Of a DNA stretch of 64,000 bases, positions 55,041 to 64,000 are shown in pieces. This DNA comes from Paraburkholderia sp. ZP32-5. GTDB taxonomy: Bacteria > Pseudomonadota > Gammaproteobacteria > Burkholderiales > Burkholderiaceae. Under the pieces are notes generated by a model. It was not told where the DNA came from, made no database searches, and saw only the letters and a program-made list of their open reading frames with translations. Numbering within the stretch: the stretch's first letter is position 1; every line of letters starts with the position of its first letter. A program made the position numbers and the translations under genes. Location of the stretch: positions 1,798,001 through 1,862,000 of the forward strand of contig NZ_JAJEJP010000001.1 of the NCBI RefSeq assembly GCF_021390495.1, written 5' to 3'.

Positions 55041-55850
55041 TCAGGCCGCCGCGTGCGCGGCGCCACGCCGCTGTCCCGCCACGCTTTGCACCCAGCTAAG
55101 TCCGGCCTCGGTGGTCGTGCGCGGCTTGTATTCGCAGCCGACGTAGCCGTCGTAGCCGAGCGAATCGAGCAGCGAAAACAGATACGGATAGTTGATCTCG
55201 CCGGTGCCCGGTTCATGTCGGCCGGGGTTGTCGGCAAGCTGGATGTGCGCGATGTTCGCGAGGTTCTTTTCGATCGTCGCCGCGAGTTCGCCTTCCATCC
55301 GTTGCATGTGATAGATGTCGTATTGCAGGAACAGATTGTCCGAGCCGACCGCGCGAATCACGTCGAGCCCGTCGCGAGAACGGTTCAGCGCGAAGCCCGG
55401 AATGTCGTACGAGTTGCACGGCTCGACCAGCAGCTTGATGCCGGCCTTTTTCAGTTCGCCAGCGGCAAAGCGCAGGTTGCCGACGATCGTCGCGCGCGCG
55501 GTGTCGGCATCGACATTCGCGCCTGGAATGCCGACCAGGCAGTTCAGTTGCGGCACCTTCAAGGCGCTCGCGTATTCGATCGCGCGGCCGACGCCTTCCT
55601 GAAACTCGGCGACGCGATCCGGCAGACACGCGATGCCGCGCTCGCCCGCTTCCCAGTTGCCGGCGGGCAGGTTGTGCAGCACCAGCTTCAGCCGGTTGCG
55701 CTGCAGCTGCTCGTTCAGATCGGCGATCGCGTACGGATACGGAAACAGGAATTCGACGGCATGAAAGCCCGCGCTGGCCGCGGCCGCGAAACGTTCGAGG
55801 AACGGCACTTCGTTGAACAGCATCGTCAGGTTCGCTGCGAATTTCGGCAT
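55041..55850 (-). CDS. hyi: Hydroxypyruvate isomerase
   Basis: Interconverts tartronate semialdehyde and hydroxypyruvate. 269 residues with a TIM barrel. It begins PKFAANLTMLFNEVPFLERFAAAASAGFHAVEFLFPY as in Hyi, and metal-binding segments are LLVEPCNSYDIPGF, FLQYDIYHMQRMEGEL and HIQLADNPGRHEPGTGEINYPYLF. ATG at 55850; the frame is open to 55928 but is not family-like. It lies between gcl and glxR, so all three steps are in one transcript. Confidence 0.93.
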   Translation of the reverse strand: MPKFAANLTMLFNEVPFLERFAAAASAGFHAVEFLFPYPYAIADLNEQLQRNRLKLVLHNLPAGNWEAGERGIACLPDRVAEFQEGVGRAIEYASALKVPQLNCLVGIPGANVDADTARATIVGNLRFAAGELKKAGIKLLVEPCNSYDIPGFALNRSRDGLDVIRAVGSDNLFLQYDIYHMQRMEGELAATIEKNLANIAHIQLADNPGRHEPGTGEINYPYLFSLLDSLGYDGYVGCEYKPRTTTEAGLSWVQSVAGQRRGAAHAAA

Positions 55851-56011
55851 GGTGCTTGATCTCTCAGGTCGGTCAGGGAATGGCGTGCGCGGGCAACAAT
55901 GCAACCAGGCCGCCCGGCAGGCAGGCAACCGGCGCGAGGGCGGCGGGCATGAGCCCGGCCCTCGCCGGTTGCGCGTGCCGCGAAACGGCGCACGCGGTGA
56001 ACGGGCGGTAG

Positions 56012-57787
<1,776 letters not shown>

Positions 57788-57840
57788 GGATGTCTCCTCA
57801 ATGTCGGGGAATTACGTCTGTTGGAGAACACTTTAGGCTT

Positions 57841-57864
57841 CTGATAAAGGTTTGATAAGATCAG
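57841..57864. promoter_or_regulatory. LysR-type operator candidate, gcl/regulator gap
   Basis: CTGAT (57841-57845) and ATCAG (57860-57864) form an inverted repeat flanking GATAAAGGTTTGATAAG in which GATAA also repeats directly. It sits 54 bases upstream of gcl, in the shared gap with the LysR gene, a usual place for the recognition site of such a regulator. Confidence 0.5.
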
Positions 57865-57960
57865 TCCGGGTCGCTTATTTCGAAACAAAAAGTATGGAAT
57901 AGCTGGCGGCGCGGCGGCTGACAAGCGAGAAAGAGAACCTGGCGCGGGCGGGAGACAAAC

Positions 57961-58875
57961 ATGGATCGCTTCAAACAGATCGAAACCTTCGTGCGGGTCG
58001 CCGAAGCCGGCAGTCTCGCGGCGGCGGCGCTCGAAGAGGGGGTGTCGCCGGTGATTCTCGGCCGGCGTATCGATGCGCTCGAAAAGCGCCTCGGCGTCAA
58101 GCTGATGTATCGCACGACGCGGCGGCTCGTGGTCAGCGAGGACGGCGCCGCGTTTCTCGAACGCTGCCGGGGGCTGCTCGCCGAATGGGATCAGGCGGAA
58201 AACGAACTGAGCGCGGGACGGCGCGCGGTCACCGGCCATCTGATCGTGTCGGCGCCGGCCGCATTCGGACGCAAGCATGTCGCGCCGCTGGCGCCCGCGT
58301 TCCTCGCCGGCAAACCCGAATTGCAGATGTCGTTCAACCTGACCGACCGGGTCGTCGATCTGGTGCGCGAGGGCTACGACCTGTCGATTCGGATCGGCGG
58401 CGCGGTCGATCCGAATTTCGTCGCGGTGAAGCTCGCGTCGAACCGGCGTGTCGTGTGCGGCACGCCCGAGTATTTTCGCCGCCACGGCAAGCCGAAGACG
58501 CTCGAAGACCTGCCGGCCCATAATTGTCTCGCGTTCAATCTGCAGGGCGGCCAGAACCGCGGCTGGTATTTCCGCCGCAACGGCAAGCTCGCCACGGTGC
58601 GGGTGGGCGGCACGCTAGACTGCAACGACGGCGAGCTGCTGCATCGTTGGGTTTCCGAAGGACTTGGGCTCGGCTGGCGCTCGACATGGGAAATCCAGCA
58701 GCAGCTCGCGCGCGGCGAGCTCGAAACGGTGCTCGACGAGTACGCGCTGCCTGATTACGACATCCTCGCGGTCTATCCGCAGCAGCGCTATGTGCCGGCC
58801 AAGGTGCGCTATTTCATCGACTATCTGAAAGAGGTGTACGCGAGCGCCGATTACTGGAACCGGCCGTCGTACTAG
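57961..58875 (+). CDS. LysR-family transcriptional regulator
   Basis: 304 residues. The helix-turn-helix at about 18-37 (GSLAAAALEEGVSPVILGRRI) and AGRRAVTGHLIVSAPAAFGRKHVAPLAPAFLAGKPELQMSFNLTDRVVDLVREGYDLSIRIG mark the LysR type that works as local regulator. It faces gcl across 173 bp and probably controls gcl-hyi-glxR. Effector unknown; glyoxylate or an intermediate is plausible. ATG at 57961. Confidence 0.9.
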   Translation: MDRFKQIETFVRVAEAGSLAAAALEEGVSPVILGRRIDALEKRLGVKLMYRTTRRLVVSEDGAAFLERCRGLLAEWDQAENELSAGRRAVTGHLIVSAPAAFGRKHVAPLAPAFLAGKPELQMSFNLTDRVVDLVREGYDLSIRIGGAVDPNFVAVKLASNRRVVCGTPEYFRRHGKPKTLEDLPAHNCLAFNLQGGQNRGWYFRRNGKLATVRVGGTLDCNDGELLHRWVSEGLGLGWRSTWEIQQQLARGELETVLDEYALPDYDILAVYPQQRYVPAKVRYFIDYLKEVYASADYWNRPSY

Positions 58876-59038
58876 CTGGTGGCCACCGCGTTGATCTTTT
58901 TTTGCGAATTCGCGGGTAGGGTGGGAATAAACGCGCTGCGCGGTTGGTTATGCGATGAAAGGAGCGTCACGAACGACCGCGCGATGCGATCGCCGACGCC
59001 ACCGCGCAACGCAACTGCCTTGCCCTGGAGGGACCCAC

Positions 59039-60106
59039 GTGGTCCAGACCGAATCAGACGCCGCCCGCACGCGGGCCGAACCCGATGCCGATGCCGCGAG
59101 AAGCCGCCGCTTCCAGCAGCTGGCGCTGCCGCATCTGGACGCCGCGTACAACCTCGCGCGCTGGCTGTGCGGCAATCCGAACGACGCCGATGACGTCGTG
59201 CAGGAGGCGTTCATGCGCGCGTTCCGCTTCTTCGATACGTTTCGCGGCGAGTCCGCGCGGCCGTGGCTACTTGCGATCGTGCGCCGTACCTGGTACACCG
59301 AATGGCGGCGGCGTGCGCCGTCGCATGACATGCTCGAATTCGACGAAACGATGGACGAGGCGACCTTCGACGGCTGGAGCGCGGGCGGTGACGATCCGCA
59401 GACGCTGCTGATCCGCGACGAGGATGCGCGGCAGGTGCATGAGGCGCTGGCGCAACTGCCGGTCGAGTATCGCGAGGTGCTGATCCTGCGCGAGCTCGAA
59501 GAGATGGGATATCGGGAGATCGCGGTGGTTGCCGATGTGCCGATCGGGACGGTGATGTCGCGGCTCGCGCGCGGCCGGCGCAAGCTGGCGCAGGTGCTGA
59601 TGGCGGAGCGGGGCGCGGGCACGTCGGCGGGTGCCGGGCGTGGGGAGGGGGCTGGCGCTGGCGCGCGTAAGACGGTTTCCCGTGGTGCGGCGGCGCAGGC
59701 GGGTGTGGAGCCGCCGGTCGGGCATGAAGGCTCGGGCGGCTCAGCCGGTGCGGAAGGAGCGGCTGATGGGCGGCCGGATCAGGGCGGTCGGTCCGGGCGG
59801 GCCATGCAATCCTCGTCCTCAGCGCCGTTAGCCGGACGACCCGCGCCGGCGGTGCTGTTCGTGCAGTCGGCGCCGTCCTTGCCGTTGGGGCCGCCTACGG
59901 CATCGATGGTGTCTGTGTCATCTGCGTCATCGACACAATCCGCGCGGCCTGGACGAAGCAAAAGCGAAGGCTGCTCCGCACGAGCCGCGCCCGGCGCGCC
60001 CGCCACCGCAACGATCACACAGCTCCGGGCGTTTGCGGACGGCCGGCCTCTCAACATTCCCGGCGCTGCCGCCGACCCAGCCAAGGAGACGCCGGATGGA
60101 CTGTAA
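59039..60106 (+). CDS. ECF sigma factor with a long C-terminal tail
   Basis: Alternative sigma factor. Region 2 is at about 32-98 (DAAYNLARWLCGNPNDADDVVQEAFMRAFRFFDTFRGES) and region 4 at about 136-186 (LPVEYREVLILRELEEMGYREIAVVADVPIGTVMSRLARGRRKL). GTG at 59039 was chosen because GGAGGG precedes it; the frame to 58955 is not family-like. Usual ECF length is near 190; here residues 191-355 are a Gly/Ala/Ser/Pro-rich tail without domain. The gene overlaps the anti-sigma start by 11 bases, as expected for a coupled pair. Confidence 0.88.
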   Translation: MVQTESDAARTRAEPDADAARSRRFQQLALPHLDAAYNLARWLCGNPNDADDVVQEAFMRAFRFFDTFRGESARPWLLAIVRRTWYTEWRRRAPSHDMLEFDETMDEATFDGWSAGGDDPQTLLIRDEDARQVHEALAQLPVEYREVLILRELEEMGYREIAVVADVPIGTVMSRLARGRRKLAQVLMAERGAGTSAGAGRGEGAGAGARKTVSRGAAAQAGVEPPVGHEGSGGSAGAEGAADGRPDQGGRSGRAMQSSSSAPLAGRPAPAVLFVQSAPSLPLGPPTASMVSVSSASSTQSARPGRSKSEGCSARAAPGAPATATITQLRAFADGRPLNIPGAAADPAKETPDGL

Positions 60107-61166
60107 CGAAGCTCGGCCGCTCCTCGATGCGAATGCCGATCGCGAATTGCCGGCGCCGGATGCGCGCCGGGTGCAGCAGCATATCGAGAGCTGCGACGAT
60201 TGCCGGCGTGCCAGCGATAACCTGCGCGCGCTCAGTGGGGCGCTGCGCGCGGCGCCGTATCATCGGGCGTCGGAATCGCTGCGGGCACGCATCATCGCCG
60301 CGTTGCCGGCGGCGCCCGACGAAGCGCCGGCGATACGTGCCGCGGCGGCTGAGCGTGATGCGTCGGCCGAGGCGGGCGAGGTCGCCGGGGCACAAGGGGC
60401 GGATGTCGAGGCGCGGGCTCCGCGGCGGCAGCCGAGAAAGGCGTCGTGGTCCGCCTGGCTTGGCAATTGGTTGCGTGGTTTCTTCGGCGGTTCGAGCAAC
60501 TCGGGGGGGGCGAGTGGTTCAGGCGGTTTGGGTGGTACAGGCGGTCCGCAAGGCGACTTCGCCGGTTGGCGGGATGTCGGCGCCCCGGTCGCCGGCGGCG
60601 CCGGTCGCATGGCCGCGCGTGGCGGGCTTGCGGTGCTGGTCATCGCGTTGGGCGCGGTGGCGGTGGTGGTCACGCTGAATCTACGTGGCCCGGCCCAATT
60701 CACGCAGTTCACCGACGAACTCGTGGAAAGCCATGTGCGCGCGCAGGTATCGGGACGCGACATCGACGTGATTTCGACCGACCGGCATACGGTCAAGCCG
60801 TGGTTCAACGGCCGGCTCGATTATTCGCCGCCGGTCGAGGATCTCGCCGCGAGCGGTTTCGCGCTCGAGGGCGGCCGGCTCGACTACCTCGCGCATCAGC
60901 GGGTCGCGGTGCTCGTGTACCGCTATGGCAAGCACGTGATCGATGTGTACGTGTTTCCACAGGCGACATCGGGCGGCCCAGCGCGGGGCATGGATGGCGC
61001 GGTACCCGCCGCGCTCGCGCACGATGGCTATTCGATCGCGCACTGGGAGGCGGAAGGCATGACGTGGTGGGCGATCACGGATGCGGCCCCCGACGCACTG
61101 AGCGGCCTCGAAACGGCGCTGAAGGCGCGCCTGCGGAGCGGCAGCCAGCGTACGGAGGCCGGCTAA
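60096..61166 (+). CDS. Zinc-finger anti-sigma factor, membrane-bound
   Basis: 356 residues. N-terminal zf-HC2 (ZAS) domain with Cys3, His29, Cys33 and Cys36 (HIESCDDC), which binds ECF sigma region 2. A single membrane helix at about 177-196 ([21 protein letters not shown]) separates a cytoplasmic Gly-rich linker from a periplasmic sensor domain (about 200-356). ATG at 60096 follows AAGGAG and overlaps the sigma gene. The inducing signal is unknown; typical triggers are envelope or oxidative stress. Confidence 0.88.
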   Translation: MDCNEARPLLDANADRELPAPDARRVQQHIESCDDCRRASDNLRALSGALRAAPYHRASESLRARIIAALPAAPDEAPAIRAAAAERDASAEAGEVAGAQGADVEARAPRRQPRKASWSAWLGNWLRGFFGGSSNSGGASGSGGLGGTGGPQGDFAGWRDVGAPVAGGAGRMAARGGLAVLVIALGAVAVVVTLNLRGPAQFTQFTDELVESHVRAQVSGRDIDVISTDRHTVKPWFNGRLDYSPPVEDLAASGFALEGGRLDYLAHQRVAVLVYRYGKHVIDVYVFPQATSGGPARGMDGAVPAALAHDGYSIAHWEAEGMTWWAITDAAPDALSGLETALKARLRSGSQRTEAG

Positions 61167-61395
61167 GGAGCGGCAGCAGCGCGCAGGAGACCACATATAT
61201 AGAAAGACGAGGGGGGCGCCGAGGCGCGACGCCAGCGCCTCGGCGAAGCAGCGGTGGGATTGCCGCGCGTCGCTGAGGAGGTGCCTCCGCCCGTCACCGT
61301 GCCGCGCAAATGCGCTTTCTGGCCGTCTGGCCCATCGACTAACCACTAAATCCTTGAAAACACGCCCGATTCTCTTATCGAATCGGCGGAATATC

Positions 61396-61424
61396 TTGCA
61401 ACCTGGTCCCATCCACGTTATAGT
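61396..61424 (+). promoter_or_regulatory. Sigma-70 promoter of the rpsF operon
   Basis: TTGCAA (61396-61401), a 17-bp spacer and TATAGT (61419-61424) lie 76 bases ahead of rpsF. A near-consensus site suited to a highly expressed ribosomal operon. Confidence 0.85.
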
Positions 61425-61500
61425 CTTCGGCTTCTCACTTGCCGCACCGGTTCCGACGCCCGGGCGGCTTCTATCCAAAAGTCAGCACAAGGAGTGTGTA

Positions 61501-61875
61501 ATGCGTCATTACGAAATCGTCTTTATCGTGCATCCCGATCAAAGCGAGCAAGTGCCCGCCATGATCGAGCGTTACAAGGGCACGATCACGTCGCACGGTG
61601 GTCAGATCCACCGCGTCGAAGACTGGGGCCGTCGCCAGCTGGCCTACATGATCGAGAAACTCGCGAAGGCTCACTACGTCTGCATGAACATCGAATGCGA
61701 TCAGACCACGCTCGACGAGCTGGAACACGCATTCAAGTTCAACGACGCCGTTCTGCGTCACCTCATCGTCAAGCTGAAGAAGGCCGAAACCGGCCCGTCG
61801 CCGATGATGAAGGAAGTGCAGCGCGAAGAAGCCAAGAAGTCGGCAGCCGCTCAGCCGACCGAAGCGCAGGCTTAA
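61501..61875 (+). CDS. rpsF: 30S ribosomal protein S6
   Basis: 124 residues, RRM-like fold that binds 16S rRNA with S18. It begins [25 protein letters not shown] and has the conserved [51 protein letters not shown] tail of acidic and Ala-rich residues follows. The ATG comes 7 bases after AAGGAG. First gene of rpsF-priB-rpsR-rplI. Confidence 0.97.
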   Translation: MRHYEIVFIVHPDQSEQVPAMIERYKGTITSHGGQIHRVEDWGRRQLAYMIEKLAKAHYVCMNIECDQTTLDELEHAFKFNDAVLRHLIVKLKKAETGPSPMMKEVQREEAKKSAAAQPTEAQA

Positions 61876-61943
61876 GACTCAATATTTAAGCTGCCAGATA
61901 CGCAGCGTCGCTCCGCTCACGTACACGAAGGTATCTCCAGTAC

Positions 61944-62243
61944 ATGAACCGGCTGCAACTCACGGCGAGCGTCGTCGAACGCGAACCGGTGCGGTATACC
62001 CCCGCCGGCGTTCCGATTGCAAGCTGCACGTTGCACCACCGCACGGAAGTCGTCGAGGCGGGCATTGCCCGCCAGGTCGAGCTGACCATGCAGGCGGTTG
62101 CCGCGGGCGAAGCGAGCGGTAGGCTCGAAAACTGTCAGATGGGCGTCGAAACGCTCTTCACGGGTTTTCTGGCGAAAAAGCACCGTAACGCGCGAACTCT
62201 GGTATTTCACATCACAGCATTGCAGGACATTGGAAAGGACTAA
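61944..62243 (+). CDS. priB: Primosomal replication protein N (PriB)
   Basis: Single-stranded DNA-binding OB-fold protein of 99 residues that helps PriA restart replication. [40 protein letters not shown] matches PriB of betaproteobacteria. Its place between rpsF and rpsR is the usual one in gamma- and betaproteobacteria. Its stop is followed after 2 bases by the rpsR start. Confidence 0.94.
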   Translation: MNRLQLTASVVEREPVRYTPAGVPIASCTLHHRTEVVEAGIARQVELTMQAVAAGEASGRLENCQMGVETLFTGFLAKKHRNARTLVFHITALQDIGKD

Positions 62244-62245
62244 TC

Positions 62246-62521
62246 ATGCCCCGCCCGACTGGTAAGAAATTCGACAAGCGTCGTCAGCAACAGAATCCGC
62301 TCTTCAAGCGCAAGAAGTTTTGCCGTTTCACGGCTGCTGGCGTCGAATACATCGACTACAAAGACATCGAAACGCTGAAGGACTTCATCGGCGAGAACGG
62401 CAAGATCACGCCGGCGCGTCTCACGGGTACCAAGGCTCACTATCAACGCCAGCTGGACACGGCTATCAAGCGCGCGCGTTTCCTCGCGCTGATGCCGTAC
62501 ACCGACCAGCACAAGGCCTAA
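62246..62521 (+). CDS. rpsR: 30S ribosomal protein S18
   Basis: 91 residues, small basic protein next to S6 in the platform. It starts [85 protein letters not shown], a nearly full match. Starts 2 bases after priB. Confidence 0.97.
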   Translation: MPRPTGKKFDKRRQQQNPLFKRKKFCRFTAAGVEYIDYKDIETLKDFIGENGKITPARLTGTKAHYQRQLDTAIKRARFLALMPYTDQHKA

Positions 62522-62548
62522 CCCGACGACGCGATAAGGAGCATCCGA

Positions 62549-63001
62549 ATGCAAATCATTCTTCTGGAAAAAGTCGTCAATCTGGGCAACCTTGGCGATA
62601 TCGTGAAGGTCAAGGACGGTTACGCACGTAACTTCCTGATCCCGAACAAGCAAGCTCGCCGTGCAACGAAGGAAGCGCTCGCCGAATTCGAAGTGCGCCG
62701 CGCGGAACTCGAAAAGATCGCCGCTGAAAAGCTGGCAGCTGCTCAGGCTCAGGGCGAAAAGCTCGCAGGCCAGACGGTTCAGATCAGCCAGAAGGCCGGC
62801 GTCGACGGCCGTCTGTTCGGCTCGGTCACGAACGCGGACATCGCTGAAGCACTGGGCAAGCAAGGCTTCGCAGTGGAAAAGGCGCAAGTGCGTCTGCCGG
62901 AAGGCCCGCTGAAGATGGTTGGCGAACACGCTGTCCAGGTTTCGCTGCACACCGACGTTCTCGTCGATGTGACGGTGGCCGTGATCGGCGAGCACGTTTA
63001 A
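62549..63001 (+). CDS. rplI: 50S ribosomal protein L9
   Basis: 150 residues. N-terminal rRNA-binding domain [36 protein letters not shown], a long connecting helix (about 41-75) and a C-terminal domain. Last gene of the operon, closed by the terminator at 63040-63072. Confidence 0.97.
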   Translation: MQIILLEKVVNLGNLGDIVKVKDGYARNFLIPNKQARRATKEALAEFEVRRAELEKIAAEKLAAAQAQGEKLAGQTVQISQKAGVDGRLFGSVTNADIAEALGKQGFAVEKAQVRLPEGPLKMVGEHAVQVSLHTDVLVDVTVAVIGEHV

Positions 63002-63039
63002 GCATCTGGTAGGACCAGCCAGCGCGTTGCTGGCGAAAA

Positions 63040-63072
63040 GCAGGGGCCGGGTAACCGGCCCCTGCTTTTTTT
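63040..63072 (+). terminator. Intrinsic terminator after rplI
   Basis: A perfect 11-bp stem GCAGGGGCCGG / CCGGCCCCTGC with a GTAA loop is followed by seven T. It separates the ribosomal operon from dnaB. Confidence 0.95.
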
Positions 63073-63134
63073 GTGCCCGCTTTTGCCGTTTTTTTGCTCG
63101 CCGCAACTGCCGGATTACCCGATAATTCCCCTCC

Positions 63135-64000
63135 ATGAACGCACCGTCCAAAGATCCGCAACTCGAGTCGCTGAAAGTCCCGCCGCATTCGATAGAGGCC
63201 GAGCAATCGGTGCTGGGCGGCCTGCTGCTCGATAACGCCGCGTGGGACCGTATCGCCGATTTCCTCGCGCAAAGTGACTTCTACCGCTATGACCACCGCA
63301 TCATCTTCGAACACATCGGTAAGCTGATCGCGGCCACGCGTCCGGCCGACGTGGTCACGGTGTACGAAGCGCTCGGCACCTCGGGCAAGGCGGAAGAGGT
63401 CGGCGGTCTCGCGTACCTGAACGCGCTCGCGCAGAACACGCCGAGCGCGGCCAATATCCGCCGCTACGCGGAAATCGTGCGCGACCGCGCGGTACTGCGC
63501 CGGCTGGTTTCCGTCGCCGACGAAATCTCCGCCGATGCATTCAACCCGCAAGGCAAGGAAGTCCGGCAACTGCTCGACGAAGCCGAATCGAAAGTGTTTT
63601 CGATCGCGGAAGACGGCGCGCGCGGCACTCAAGGCTTCCTCGAAATCGGACCGCTGCTCACGGAAGTGGTCGAGCGGATCGACACGCTCTACCACACCGC
63701 CAATCCGAGCGACGTGACGGGTACGCCGACCGGTTTCGTCGATCTGGATCGCATGACTTCGGGCATGCATGGGGGCGAGCTGATCATCGTCGCGGGGCGT
63801 CCGTCGATGGGTAAGACGGCGTTTTCGATGAACATCGGCGAATATGTCGCGGTGGAATACGGGCTGCCGGTCGCGGTGTTCTCGATGGAAATGCCAGGTA
63901 CGCAACTGACGATGCGTATGCTCGGCTCGGTCGGCCGGCTCGATCAGCACCGGATGCGCACCGGGCGCCTGACCGACGAAGATTGGCCGAAGCTCACGCA
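63135..64000 (+). CDS. dnaB: Replicative DNA helicase DnaB, 3' end outside window
   Basis: Hexameric helicase that unwinds the replication fork. The visible 288 codons cover the N-terminal domain (about 15-120, HSIEAEQSVLGGLLLDNAAWDRIADFL), the linker and the start of the RecA-like motor with Walker A AGRPSMGKT at 220-228. The ATG at 63135 begins MNAPSKDPQLESLKVPPHS. The reading frame is open at the right edge. It follows rplI, as in most proteobacteria. Confidence 0.96.
   Translation, partial: MNAPSKDPQLESLKVPPHSIEAEQSVLGGLLLDNAAWDRIADFLAQSDFYRYDHRIIFEHIGKLIAATRPADVVTVYEALGTSGKAEEVGGLAYLNALAQNTPSAANIRRYAEIVRDRAVLRRLVSVADEISADAFNPQGKEVRQLLDEAESKVFSIAEDGARGTQGFLEIGPLLTEVVERIDTLYHTANPSDVTGTPTGFVDLDRMTSGMHGGELIIVAGRPSMGKTAFSMNIGEYVAVEYGLPVAVFSMEMPGTQLTMRMLGSVGRLDQHRMRTGRLTDEDWPKLT

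Overview
The window is GC-rich chromosomal DNA from a betaproteobacterium of the Burkholderia/Paraburkholderia group. The evidence is the rpsF-priB-rpsR-rplI-dnaB block, the rnr-rlmB-rpiA order, the N-end-rule pair aat/bpt beside pyrD, sulfate-uptake genes sbp-cysT-cysW-cysA followed directly by a cysB-type regulator, and the style of the proteins. Most of it is ordinary core chromosome; the accessory or decayed parts lie mainly between 5 and 13 kb.

Layout. 1-3.7 kb: RNase R (5' end cut), RlmB, RpiA. 4.1-8.7 kb: a small polysaccharide module (GT4 glycosyltransferase, polyprenyl-P sugar transferase, Crp-like regulator) enclosing a higBA toxin-antitoxin remnant in which only the antitoxin is intact. 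8.7-12.8 kb: mostly AT-richer DNA without recognisable genes, with one ElaA-like acetyltransferase inside. 12.8-16.5 kb: GntR/FCD regulator, Gfo/Idh/MocA oxidoreductase and an amino-acid uptake pair (permease and binding protein, no ATPase). 16.6-20.0 kb: pyrD, bpt, aat and a Nudix hydrolase on the minus strand. 20.1-24.0 kb: a possible small RNA, initiator tRNA-Met, a UPF0303/SMR pair and several small proteins. 24.0-27.5 kb: an epimerase-like protein divergent from a TetR regulator that carries an in-frame 12-nt tandem repeat, then a 3-hydroxyisobutyryl-CoA hydrolase homologue. 28.6-32.0 kb: ssuD-ssuC-ssuB-ssuF for sulfonate sulfur use. 32.1-38.5 kb: small exported proteins, tRNA-His, dusA and a TPR-sulfotransferase. 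38.6-46.3 kb: aldo/keto reductase, M20 peptidase, a NodIJ-type ABC exporter, a universal stress protein and a DUF2939 protein. 46.3-47.0 kb: lexA with two SOS boxes. 47.3-52.5 kb: sulfate transport and cysB. 52.6-58.9 kb: asparaginase, then gcl-hyi-glxR (glyoxylate to glycerate) divergent from a LysR regulator. 59.0-61.2 kb: an ECF sigma factor with a very long tail overlapping its zinc-finger anti-sigma. 61.5-64.0 kb: ribosomal proteins and the start of dnaB.

Two sulfur systems (ssu and cys) lie 16 kb apart. Both transport operons that start with a binding-protein gene have a hairpin plus T-run right after it, which would keep the binding protein in excess over the membrane parts. No CRISPR array, phage or intact insertion sequence was seen. 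The best candidates for something new are the TetR repeat protein, the lone HigA antitoxin, the tailed sigma factor, the small RNA candidate at 20.1-20.3 kb and the gene behind lexA.
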